DNA from: Cyanobacteriota bacterium SRBZ.bins.94.201705
GTDB lineage: Bacteria; Cyanobacteriota; Cyanobacteriia; Cyanobacteriales; Cyanobacteriaceae
Assembly: GCA_030549855.1 (NCBI GenBank)
Contig: JAUQQP010000005.1
Span: 20,365 to 84,364, forward strand
Direction of reading: 5' to 3'
DNA length: 64,000 nt
Positions 1 through 8,778 of the stretch are shown one piece after another. Made by a program: the position numbers and the translations under genes. The stretch's first letter is position 1; every line of letters begins with the position of its first letter. The notes below the pieces were generated by a model that saw only the letters and a program-made list of their open reading frames with translations, had not been told where the DNA came from and did no database searches.

Positions 1-1888
1 TTTTCCCTAAACCCCGCAAATGCCATTTCCTCTCAGACCCAATTACCAGCAGTATACAACCTTTTACTTGACTGACAGGGGAGCGGGTCCTATATATGGT
101 ATAACTGGGGGAGAAAATCCTAGATATGTCCCCCTTTAACTGTTTGGCTTCTGCCCTAATAATATCACTACGGGTTATAATACCCACTAAACGCCCATTG
201 TCCACCACTGGCAGTCTGGAAACCCCATAGCGGTTTAGTAAATACAGCACATCACTAAGACTAGTTTGTGTCTCCACCACTAGGGGGTTTTTTGTCATAA
301 TATCTCCCACATAAGCCTCTTGTTTGTCGGCATTAATGCCCTCTAAATCCGACCGTGTCACTATGCCTACTACCCTTTCCCCCTCCACCACGGGGAAGCC
401 ACGATGATGGGAAGCTGCCATCTTCTCTAACAACTGTCCCACTGTCGTCTTTGGGGTGACGGTTTCTACCCGCCTCTGCATTACCTCCCCCGCAGTAAGG
501 GAAAGCAGAAAACCACCCCACTCCTCCTCTGACTTCGTCTGCCACTGATAACCCTCTGGCGAATTTTTTTGTACTGTTTCGGCAAAATAGTGGGCAACGG
601 CACAGCAAATCATCAAGGGCAAGACTAAATTAAAATCCCCATTTAACTCGAAAATCATAATAATAGCCGTAACAGGCACCCTCACCACTGCCGTGAAAAA
701 AGCGCCCATCCCCGCCAAGGCAAAGGTTGTAGTAGCAGAAGTGTGAGAAATATAGGCCTCTAAATCCCCTACCAGATAACCCAAAGATGAACCCATCACC
801 AATGCCGGCGCAAACAACCCCCCAGGCGCCCCAGAGCCCGCCGCGATAATAGTTAGGACATAATGGGATATAAATACCAGGGCTATCTGTTGTGTATTCA
901 ACTCTCCCCGCACCAGCCAATCCGTTAAACCGGCATTGTTTAGGAAAAAAGGGGGGAGAATTGCTACCCATATCCCGGAAATACAAGCCGCTATACTCAC
1001 CCTTACAGACAAGGGCAATGGTAGTTTTTGATACCATCTACTGCTGATGGCCACACTGCGATTAAATAAAGCCCCCAATATCCCCGCCACCATCCCCAGG
1101 AAAAGATAAAAAGGTATATCCCCCAAAGACACCTCTACTGCCCTCTGGGAAACCATCTTTACACTGGCAGACCGGAACAACAAGGAAACCATTGCCCCAG
1201 TAAAAGAAGCCACAATAGCTATCTCCAGTGTCCAGTTGGAAACGTCTCTCATTAACTCCTCTGCTACAAACATAATACCGGCAAGAGGAGTATTAAAGCC
1301 CGCCGCCAAACCCGCCGCCGCCCCCGCCGCAATCATCTGTCGACGGTGTTGGGGGGATGTAGGTACATGACGAGTTAACTCCCCTGCCAAAGCCGCACCG
1401 ATATGCACAGTAGGCGCCCTCCTCCCTAACGTCAACCCCGCCCCTAAAGCCAAAATCGTCCCCAAGATTTTTGTTATAGCTACATTAAACGACAAAGGTA
1501 CTTGAGAAGGACGGGCAATGGCAGCCTTGATTTGGGGAATGCCACCGCCAGCAGCACTAGGACAAAAAGTCTCCACCAACCACCCAGCCAAGAATCCCCA
1601 AAACAAACCCCATACTGGTAAAATGGCAATGGCCCCCCAGTGAGATACCAGTCTTAAACGATAAGAGCCTAACAAGTTAATTCCCTCTTTTAGCAGCAAA
1701 GCCGCCAGGGCAGAGAAAACCCCAATCAGACAAGCCTCTATCAGGGCGTATCGTGGCGAAATCCCCTCCTTTGCCCATGAAACTGCGCCCCAGTGAGATA
1801 GTATTTTACGAAATGTAAAGCCCTTCACTGTACCCCAAGCTAGTAAAAGCAAAAATGGAAATAAGAAGAACAACCCCCCAATCCCCAC
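1..1888 (-). CDS. ClC-family chloride channel/antiporter with CBS pair (3' end off the window)
   Basis: Reading leftwards from a GTG at 1888 the frame stays open to base 1, giving about 629 visible residues. Family marks are a GGGIPQIKA segment (the usual GSGIP loop), a GLFAPAL segment (GxFxP), many hydrophobic helices, and then two CBS repeats, each carrying a VVGIVTRSD-like or LVGIITRSD motif. CBS pairs usually bind adenine nucleotides and tune the channel. At 1412-1426 the canonical GREGP ion-pathway motif reads GRRAP, so the gating glutamate is replaced by arginine. GTG is chosen because a GGAG lies 8-12 bases upstream and the frame is closed by TAG further up. The protein continues after the CBS pair and may carry another domain. 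It is divergent from the PP2C gene, with 53 bp between them. Confidence 0.88.
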   Translation of the reverse strand, partial: MGIGGLFFLFPFLLLLAWGTVKGFTFRKILSHWGAVSWAKEGISPRYALIEACLIGVFSALAALLLKEGINLLGSYRLRLVSHWGAIAILPVWGLFWGFLAGWLVETFCPSAAGGGIPQIKAAIARPSQVPLSFNVAITKILGTILALGAGLTLGRRAPTVHIGAALAGELTRHVPTSPQHRRQMIAAGAAAGLAAGFNTPLAGIMFVAEELMRDVSNWTLEIAIVASFTGAMVSLLFRSASVKMVSQRAVEVSLGDIPFYLFLGMVAGILGALFNRSVAISSRWYQKLPLPLSVRVSIAACISGIWVAILPPFFLNNAGLTDWLVRGELNTQQIALVFISHYVLTIIAAGSGAPGGLFAPALVMGSSLGYLVGDLEAYISHTSATTTFALAGMGAFFTAVVRVPVTAIIMIFELNGDFNLVLPLMICCAVAHYFAETVQKNSPEGYQWQTKSEEEWGGFLLSLTAGEVMQRRVETVTPKTTVGQLLEKMAASHHRGFPVVEGERVVGIVTRSDLEGINADKQEAYVGDIMTKNPLVVETQTSLSDVLYLLNRYGVSRLPVVDNGRLVGIITRSDIIRAEAKQLKGDISRIFSPSYTIYRTRSPVSQVKGCILLVIGSERKWHLRGLGK

Positions 1889-1941
1889 CCCCGCCCTTGC
1901 TCCTATAATAGGTGAATTAGTAAATAGTTGGAAATGTTCCT

Positions 1942-3717
1942 ATGCCCACCAGTACTGCAACCAACACCTATCAAGGGATTATATCCTGCCCCCTGGGTAA
2001 AACCCTTCGTATCCCCTTCCCTCCCCCCGGTGATGCCTCCCAACGATACACCCTGGTGACACCTCTGCCTCCCTCCTCCCTGTCCCCCTACGCCACAGTA
2101 GACAACCGTCAGTATTTTAGCATCCTTGTCCAAGATACTGACCCCGAGGCTAAGACTATTTTGGATCAGAATCTGGAAACTATTGATGATTTTGAAAAAG
2201 AAAGTCTAAAACAGGCTGGAATCCCAGAATTGGCCTTTATTTATCTTACCCTCGCAGAACATAGTCCTACCATACCAGAATTACTCGATGCCTGGCTAGA
2301 CAAGGAGTCTGACCAAGAAATTGTCATCATTGGCCATAATAGTGACGCCCAGTCTCTCAGTCAGTACTGGCAGCACTACCCCCCTAAGCCCCAACAGGTA
2401 CTAGACCTGCTAAAATACATGACCAAGTTGTGGCGTGTCTTCAATAAACTCAATTGCCGCAACAGCCTATTGGTGCTGGAAAATCTCAGGACAGACAATG
2501 GTGAGACTCTCCTGTTAGACAGGGTTTATCTGGACGCCGCCAATAATCCCCCTTCCCTACGACAACTGGTACAAACTTGGGCCGATTTACTCCTAGATTT
2601 GGACGAGAAATACCAAACCTGGATTGAGGATTTGATGACTAAAATCGAATCGGGAGTTATCGAATCCCCCAAACAACTACGGACAGAATTGGATGGCCTT
2701 TCTCAACAGTTGGAGGTGGAATCCTTCCTGGAAGAAGAATCTTTAAATATCTCCCCCGAAGAAGATGTTTTGAAAACAGTGGCTGAGGCTATGGGAGAAG
2801 AAGAGGCTGCCTCCGCCGAGGCCACCCGCGTCAACCTCCCTGAGGGGGATGATCAACCTACCCTTGTCCTCCCCATGCGTCTCCTCAGCGTCACAGATGC
2901 CGCCCTCAGTGACGTAGGCCGTCGTCGCAGCCACAACGAAGACTATTTTGCTATGGAAACCTACATCCGTAAATCGGAAACCACTAAGGGCACATACCTC
3001 AACGCCAGGGGATTATACATTGTCTGTGACGGCATGGGAGGACATGCTAGTGGAGAAGTCGCTAGTGCCACCGCTGTACAATGTTTGACTACCTATTTTG
3101 AACAACACTGGCCGGAAAATCAATTGCCCTCCGAAGAAACCATCCGCAAAGGAATTTTAATGGCCAATGATACTATTTTCGCCCTCAATCAGGATAAAGG
3201 GCAAGTAGGGGCAGGGCGCATGGGCACCACTGTTGCTATGGTGCTGTTACAAGACACCAAGGTGGCTATCGCCCACGTAGGAGACACTCGTGTCTATAGG
3301 CTTACCAGGAAATGGGGGTTAGAACAGTTAACTCTGGACCACAGCGTAGCTCAAATGGAAATACAACAAGGAGTGGAACCAGATATAGCCTATGGCCGTG
3401 CCGACGCTCACCAGTTGACTCAAGCCTTAGGCCCAAGGGATAGTAATCATGTCCACCCGGAAATCCAATTTTTTGACCTCAAAGAAGACACTCTCTTTAT
3501 CCTCTGCTCTGACGGCCTTTATGATAATAATCTGCTAGAAAATCACTGGGAAAAAACCCTCCTACCCCTCATTAGTTCCAGGGCTAGTTTAGACGAGGGA
3601 GTCTCCCAACTTATTGACTTGGGCAATCAAATCAATGGCCATGACAATCTCACCTGTGTCCTTGTCCGCATCAAAGTCCAACCCAACCTAGAAGGCATGG
3701 CCGGTTTCTACCGCTAA
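1942..3717 (+). CDS. PP2C-family serine/threonine phosphatase with long N-terminal region
   Basis: The last ~280 of 591 residues form a PP2C (PPM) metal-dependent phosphatase domain. All acidic metal motifs are present: SDVGRRRSHNEDYF, VCDGMGGHASGE, HVGDTRVYRL, CSDGLYDN and GHDNLTCV. It should remove phosphate from Ser/Thr residues using two Mn/Mg ions. The first ~300 residues have no catalytic motif that I recognise; they include a cysteine-poor globular part and an acidic stretch before the PP2C domain, probably a partner- or signal-sensing region. There is no signal peptide, so it is likely cytoplasmic. Start ATG 1942 is the first in frame. Substrate unknown. Confidence 0.9.
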   Translation: MPTSTATNTYQGIISCPLGKTLRIPFPPPGDASQRYTLVTPLPPSSLSPYATVDNRQYFSILVQDTDPEAKTILDQNLETIDDFEKESLKQAGIPELAFIYLTLAEHSPTIPELLDAWLDKESDQEIVIIGHNSDAQSLSQYWQHYPPKPQQVLDLLKYMTKLWRVFNKLNCRNSLLVLENLRTDNGETLLLDRVYLDAANNPPSLRQLVQTWADLLLDLDEKYQTWIEDLMTKIESGVIESPKQLRTELDGLSQQLEVESFLEEESLNISPEEDVLKTVAEAMGEEEAASAEATRVNLPEGDDQPTLVLPMRLLSVTDAALSDVGRRRSHNEDYFAMETYIRKSETTKGTYLNARGLYIVCDGMGGHASGEVASATAVQCLTTYFEQHWPENQLPSEETIRKGILMANDTIFALNQDKGQVGAGRMGTTVAMVLLQDTKVAIAHVGDTRVYRLTRKWGLEQLTLDHSVAQMEIQQGVEPDIAYGRADAHQLTQALGPRDSNHVHPEIQFFDLKEDTLFILCSDGLYDNNLLENHWEKTLLPLISSRASLDEGVSQLIDLGNQINGHDNLTCVLVRIKVQPNLEGMAGFYR

Positions 3718-3804
3718 TTTTTATTTTTGGTCTTTTGTTTCTGCTTTTTTTTATTTAAAATTTATTTTTTTCGTATCCTTTTGATTCTAATTAGCAAGAA
3801 ATAT

Positions 3805-5211
3805 ATGAAAACAGAGGATCTAACTGATTCTTCTGCTTTAAACCTGAAATATTTAATCAGAAAAAAAGAACTGTCTCCCCTGGAATTATTAGAAATTTAT
3901 ACTAGTAGGATAGAAAAATACGCGGAGACTCTGGGTTGTTTTGCCTACCTAGACATAGAAGGGGCATTGGCTAAAGCTAGAAGACAAACAGAAATACTGG
4001 GTAAAACAACAGACACCTCCACCCTGCCACCCTTTTTCGGCCTACCTACCGCTATCAAAGACTTATACGCCGTAGAGGGAATGCCCACCGGTTATGGTAA
4101 CGCCTTCTTACAGGCTAAAAAACAAGTTGCCACCTATTCGGAGGAAATCACCAAAAAACTAGAAGCCGCCGGTTTTATTATTATAGGCAAAACCACCACC
4201 TCGGAATTTGGTACCCTCCCCTATATCGAATCCCCCGGCTTACCCCCCTGTCGTAACCCCTGGAATCTAGAATACACCGCAGGGGGCTCATCTGGGGGGG
4301 CAGCCGCTGCCGTAGCCGCCAGTTTACTCCCCTTGGCACCAGCCTCCGATGGCGGTGGTTCCATTCGCGGCCCCGCCTTTTGTTGTGGTATAGTGGGTCT
4401 AAAACCATCCCGGGGGCGTATCTCTAATGCCCCAGCCGGCGAATACCCCGGCGGTATTGCTACTCATGGCTGTCTCACCCGCACCGTAGCCGATAGTGCC
4501 GCCCTTCTTGACATCCTCAGCGGTTATGTGCTAGGAGATCCTTACTGGTTACCTAACCCCCAAACTCCCTTTTTAGACTCCATCTTCTCACCCCCACCAC
4601 CCCTCAAAATCGCCTTTACCACCTCCCTCTTACCCTCCCCCCCAGTCCATCCCTCCATAAAAAGCCAGGTAGAAGCCGTTGCCCGTATTTTGGAGAGGAT
4701 GGGACATCAACTTATACCCATCTCCCCCGATTTTACCCCCCTAGTTGAGCCCTTTAAACTCATCTGGCAATCCTCCCTTACCTCCCTGGCTGTCCCCCCT
4801 TCTATTCTCAGCCCCATGAATCAATGGTTGTTAGCTAACGCCCCTGATTTAGGCACTTATTTGAGGGCTTTGGCCCAAATGCATCAGATTTCTCGCCAAA
4901 TACTCTCTCTTTTCCAAAATTTTGACATCTTACTCTTGCCAACTTACCTTTTCCCCCCAATCAAAATAGGCGCCTGGAGTCAAAAATCCCCAGAAGAAAC
5001 CCTTTCTGAAATTATCCGTTGGATTAACCCCTGTCCCCCCTTTAACGCCACCGGACAGCCTGCCATTTCCCTTCCCACCGGCTTCACCGATGATGGCCTC
5101 CCTCTGGGCATCCAACTGGTTGCTAAACCCGCCCACGAGGCCCTCCTCCTTCAACTGGCCCATCACCTAGAACTATCCCTCCCCAAAAAGCAAAGAACAC
5201 CCCCATTCTAG
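3805..5211 (+). CDS. amidase (amidase-signature family)
   Basis: A 468-residue amidase-signature enzyme. The Ser-cisSer-Lys triad is visible: Lys in AIKDLYAVEG, cis-Ser in GGSSGGAAAA and nucleophile Ser in DGGGSIRGPA. These enzymes hydrolyse carboxamides; the family includes GatA, but this gene stands apart from gatB/gatC and resembles stand-alone amidases more. The open frame begins at 3727, but the first 26 residues are a Phe-rich run typical of non-coding T-rich DNA. ATG 3805, leading into MKTEDLTDSS, is the likely start. It lies 87 bp after the PP2C gene on the same strand and could share its transcript. Natural substrate unknown. Confidence 0.85.
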   Translation: MKTEDLTDSSALNLKYLIRKKELSPLELLEIYTSRIEKYAETLGCFAYLDIEGALAKARRQTEILGKTTDTSTLPPFFGLPTAIKDLYAVEGMPTGYGNAFLQAKKQVATYSEEITKKLEAAGFIIIGKTTTSEFGTLPYIESPGLPPCRNPWNLEYTAGGSSGGAAAAVAASLLPLAPASDGGGSIRGPAFCCGIVGLKPSRGRISNAPAGEYPGGIATHGCLTRTVADSAALLDILSGYVLGDPYWLPNPQTPFLDSIFSPPPPLKIAFTTSLLPSPPVHPSIKSQVEAVARILERMGHQLIPISPDFTPLVEPFKLIWQSSLTSLAVPPSILSPMNQWLLANAPDLGTYLRALAQMHQISRQILSLFQNFDILLLPTYLFPPIKIGAWSQKSPEETLSEIIRWINPCPPFNATGQPAISLPTGFTDDGLPLGIQLVAKPAHEALLLQLAHHLELSLPKKQRTPPF

Positions 5212-5722
5212 TTTCTACCTCCATCAAATCATATATTTTTTTTTTTGTCAAGTCTTTTTTCTACTGTCACAACCCTTAGTCCCCAGTTGTTGACTGTCAA
5301 GTGGCAATTGTCAAAACTGCCTCTCTAAACTGCAATTTCGCCCGTTATTACAACAGCAGAAAAAGCACAAATATTCCCCCATCCCAATAACAATTACCTT
5401 CTTCCCTTCATCTGGACCTGGCCCATTTGAATACACTCCCTTTTCTCTGAAATTGTCTTAAATTTATAATCATTTTACCGGAACATCCTCTTCAGCTATT
5501 TCAGTATCTTATGATTAATTTACTGTTGTTAACCTGGATATATTATATACACCTTTTAAATTTTAGGCTATATTGCCTCCCTATTAATTCTGTTATTAAT
5601 GCCATATTTTATTCCCAAGGCCATGTCCCAAACTATTTTTTCCACCTATTCTCCCTAGGGTAAATTATGTTATCATTGATGACAGTCGCCGGCAACTTTT
5701 ATTCTAAGTTACACGGCTTTTT
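5212..5722. other. intergenic region, no gene seen
   Basis: About 510 bp of AT-rich sequence with stop codons in all frames and no credible coding stretch. It starts with a T-run near 5236-5246. A short perfect inverted repeat TTGACTGTCAA lies near 5289-5299, with another GTCAA copy next to it. It probably holds the promoter of the downstream glycosyltransferase, but I cannot place it with confidence. Confidence 0.5.
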
Positions 5723-7033
5723 ATGGTAAGTGATAGTAAAAATTTGAGGGTGTTATTAGTTATTGAACAGTGTAATCCCCACCTTTCTTCTGTGCCTTTG
5801 GTAGGCTATCAATTATACCGGGAAATTAGCCAACTTGCCCATGTTACCCTTGTTACCCACCAGAGGAATAAAAAAGCCCTGGAACAACAAAAAGATATAG
5901 ACCATACTAGGATTATATACATCAATGAAAGCCGATTTATCAGCAAATACTATAAAATAGCCCGGGTTATATCCTCTAAACCAAAAGGAGGTATAAACTG
6001 GCCACTACTTCACACTCTTACCTATCCAGTATACGCGGAATTCAACAACAAGGTCTATAATCATTTCAGGCAAAGTGTTTTGGCTAAAAAATATGATATT
6101 GTCCACGGAATAACCCCCATGATGCCTAGATACCCCTTCAAAATAATAAAGGCATGTCTACAGTCTAAAACCCCCTTTATTCTTGGGCCGGTTAATGGAG
6201 GTGTGCCTTTCCCACCAGGCTTTTCTGATATAGCCAAGAGGGAAAATGCAAGTCTTAACTTTTTAAGGGATATAGGTAGATTTGTTATCCCTGGATATAG
6301 AGAAACCTACACAAAAGCTACCAAGATATTGGCAGGTTCTACTTATACCTTAAACCAGCTTAAAAATCTGTTTAATATTACTGATGAAAGAATAACTTTA
6401 TTATACGAAAATGGAGTAAGTGAACATTTTTTTTATATACCTAGAAGCAGGAAGAAAGCAGAAGAAAAAATAAACCTACTGTTTGTGGGAAGACTTGTGC
6501 CCTATAAAGGTGCAGATATGGTAATTAGGGCAATTTCCCACTTGAAACCCGGCTGGAGAAAGCGAATTCATCTCACCATAGTAGGAGACGGGGAGGAAAA
6601 AAATTATCTCCAAAAATTAGCAAGGGAATTGGGACTAGAAGAAACAGTACAATTTACGGGATGGGTGTCACAGCCAGAAACCTTCCAGTTTTACAAAACC
6701 GCCGATATTTTCTGTTTTCCCTCCGTGAGAGAATTCGGAGGGGCAGTGGTGTTGGAAGCCATGGCCAGTGGGTTGCCCTGTATTGTAGTCAACAATGGCG
6801 GCATTGGGGAATATGTCACTGAAAAAACAGGCTTCAAAATCGAACCAATTTCTAGAAAATATGTAGTTCAACAATTGGCAGAGAAAATAGAATTTTTACT
6901 AGAAAATGAAGACATAAGACTAAAAATGTCTGAAAGTGCCATCATCAGGGCAAGAGAATTTACCTGGCCCAATAAAGCACAAAAAATCCTCCACCTCTAC
7001 CACCAGGCAGTTAATTGTTACTCTCCAAAATAG
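5723..7033 (+). CDS. glycosyltransferase family 4
   Basis: A 436-residue GT-B glycosyltransferase. The C-terminal half has the GT4 signatures: GRLVPYKGADMVIRAI (donor-domain start), a GDGEEKNYLQ loop, TGWVSQPETF and the E-x7-E motif in EFGGAVVLEAMASG. The family transfers a sugar from a nucleotide-sugar with retention of configuration, usually for lipopolysaccharide, exopolysaccharide or glycolipid. No polysaccharide cluster surrounds it, so acceptor and donor cannot be guessed. The N-terminus (LRVLLVIEQC) has the usual first beta strand and no signal peptide. Start ATG 5723 follows a T-rich leader without a clear Shine-Dalgarno. Confidence 0.88.
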   Translation: MVSDSKNLRVLLVIEQCNPHLSSVPLVGYQLYREISQLAHVTLVTHQRNKKALEQQKDIDHTRIIYINESRFISKYYKIARVISSKPKGGINWPLLHTLTYPVYAEFNNKVYNHFRQSVLAKKYDIVHGITPMMPRYPFKIIKACLQSKTPFILGPVNGGVPFPPGFSDIAKRENASLNFLRDIGRFVIPGYRETYTKATKILAGSTYTLNQLKNLFNITDERITLLYENGVSEHFFYIPRSRKKAEEKINLLFVGRLVPYKGADMVIRAISHLKPGWRKRIHLTIVGDGEEKNYLQKLARELGLEETVQFTGWVSQPETFQFYKTADIFCFPSVREFGGAVVLEAMASGLPCIVVNNGGIGEYVTEKTGFKIEPISRKYVVQQLAEKIEFLLENEDIRLKMSESAIIRAREFTWPNKAQKILHLYHQAVNCYSPK

Positions 7034-7057
7034 CCTTTGGCCTACGGCGGAATTGAC

Positions 7058-7880
7058 TCATTGTTTTTCCAGCCAGCTTGTTAAGTATTCTAGGCTATTA
7101 AAGTCCAACAAATTCTACCCCTTTCTAGTGTTTCTATATGTAAAGCCATCATCCTTGTTTTTAATTCTTCTAGGATTTCTCCCTTCGGGTAGACGAAGGA
7201 GAAGTTGTTTTCCTCTTCAATTCCCTGCCGCAACCCTTCTTGTCTTCCCAGTTGCAACCCTTCTTGTAATCCTTGTTGTCGAATTGGGGCAACTTTTTCC
7301 TGGAAAAGACTTCTCAATGTCTTGATTAATTCCTCCTCTGCTTTATCCCGTTTGCTTTTGTCTCTAGCTTCCAGTTTGGCCAACAAGCCATATATCAATT
7401 CTAGTACCTCTTCTCGGTGAGGGGAGGAAGAAGGCAATTGTTGTGGCTGTCTTATAGCTTTGAGTTGTACTTTTCCCCCCTAAAAAAATCCTTAACCAAA
7501 TAGTCTCCACCGGCAACTGATGGATGGCGATAATACCTGTGTATAAAGGGTGGCAGAAAATACACTTCGGTTGTAAAAAAGCCCCAAATTGTTTTACCAT
7601 TTACCGGGGAATAGTAGATGTGATTATCCAAGGGAAAGCCAGACTTGCTATAAGACTTTCGTCTCTCCTTGCCTCTCTTGAAAGACTATTATGCAGTTGT
7701 ATTAATTTTCCCAGACAGGGGCGGATTTGTTTTGCACTCTTCACCGGATTGCGGTTTACTTCCAAAAAATTACAACCAAAGACTTCCCAACAGGCCCATA
7801 CAAGAGGGAAGAGGTTTGCTAGGATAAGAGAGAATGTCCATCTCTTGTCTCTGGCTAGCAAGGGTTACCCCAGCCGTCAT
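7058..7880 (-). pseudogene. broken Rpn/COG5464-like nuclease-family gene
   Basis: Several overlapping minus-strand pieces join into one protein only if frameshifts are allowed. A piece at about 7364-7600 reads LPVETIWLRIFLGG. A second piece (7090-7437) continues with REEVLELIYGLLAKLEARD and a Q-G rich helix (GLQEGLQLGRQEGLRQG). A third frame ends LDFNSLEYLTSWLEKQ with a stop at 7058-7060. The order (LP..E..WLR; LELLYxLxAxLEA; QQG repeats; ELKxRxxxLxxETLE; LLDFxxLxDLxxWL) is what I recall for cyanobacterial PD-(D/E)XK nuclease-like proteins of the Rpn/DUF4351 kind, which are often mobile and often decay. At least two frameshifts are needed. The 5' boundary is approximate, because the N-terminal nuclease core is too degraded to define. 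Confidence 0.65.
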
Positions 7881-7989
7881 CTTTGGGGAAATTGACTCAT
7901 CAGTTGGCATAGGGGAGATTTGATTATGACAATAATTATCCCCTACAATCTCCTGTGGATGGATAACAAATAAGGTGGGAGAAAATAAT

Positions 7990-8039
7990 AAAAAACCCGC
8001 GGCTATCCGTCACAGAAATTGTGGCAGATAAACTGCGGG
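7990..8039 (-). terminator. rho-independent terminator of the DUF3386 gene
   Basis: On the minus strand CCCGC pairs with GCGGG (8035-8039 with 7996-8000). Inner pairs GATA/TATC and CACA/TGTG extend an imperfect stem. It is followed directly by TTTTTT (7990-7995). It sits 26 bp after the stop at 8066. Confidence 0.7.
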
Positions 8040-8065
8040 AAATCTAAGTATTTAATTCTGGATTT

Positions 8066-8707
8066 TTATGCCCCTAATACTATATTAGAAAAAGTGTATT
8101 CTGTCACTGAAGTTTTGCCATTCTCTTCCTTAGTTATCTGACGATTTGTTAGGATATAGTAATCGCCAATTTTCTCAAATTTATCCCGAAAAACACTTCT
8201 TCCCCCCTTTTGTTCCCCGGTTTCTACGTCTGTGTAAACAGAATCATAAGCGAGAGATAAATAGCCTTTTTCTGTGTGCAAAACCTCAAAAGTGTTTATG
8301 GTAACATACAGGTTGCCAACCTTGCGGTAAACTAGAGTTACAACATTGTCTTTGACTTTGTATTTGTTACCAGCAGCGGCACCACCAACAAGAATTTCTA
8401 CTGCCCCATCGGCATCAGTTTGGCCAAAGGAAAAGGTATTTTCTCCATGGGCCCTTTCAAAGCTATCATTTACCCGGTGAATGGTAATTTCCCACAATTG
8501 TTGCTCCATCCCCTTCTTGGCCGGCCCGTCCTCAATACCAAACACGCTATACTTAAGATCGGGGGTAATTTGACCTTTTCCAGTATAAGTGCCCTCTGGG
8601 GTTTTGAGGGTAATGTCGCAGGTATATCCAGGAAAATTCTCATCCCAGACGTATCGATTCTCGTAGGCTTTGCGAAAAACCTCTTCTGCTGTAAGAGTCT
8701 GCGTCAT
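8066..8707 (-). CDS. DUF3386-type conserved cyanobacterial protein
   Basis: A 213-residue soluble protein (MTQTLTAEEVFRKAYENRY... to ...TFSNIVLGA) matching, from memory, the DUF3386 family of cyanobacteria and plastid-bearing organisms. It has no transmembrane segment or known catalytic motif; its composition suggests a beta-rich fold, perhaps a lipid-binding type. The open frame extends upstream to 8887, but that part overlaps the divergent gene at 8779 and looks non-coding; ATG 8707 gives the usual N-terminus. A strong terminator follows it. Function unknown. Confidence 0.8.
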   Translation of the reverse strand: MTQTLTAEEVFRKAYENRYVWDENFPGYTCDITLKTPEGTYTGKGQITPDLKYSVFGIEDGPAKKGMEQQLWEITIHRVNDSFERAHGENTFSFGQTDADGAVEILVGGAAAGNKYKVKDNVVTLVYRKVGNLYVTINTFEVLHTEKGYLSLAYDSVYTDVETGEQKGGRSVFRDKFEKIGDYYILTNRQITKEENGKTSVTEYTFSNIVLGA

Positions 8708-8778
8708 ATATACTCCTATATGATACTGCCTTTCTATCCGATTATAATTGTTTATCACTAAACGGTAATTAATGGTGC

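Noticed and set aside
3727..3804. longer amidase start
   Set aside because: The extra 26 residues are Phe/Ile-rich reading of a T-rich leader; the conserved part begins at 3805.
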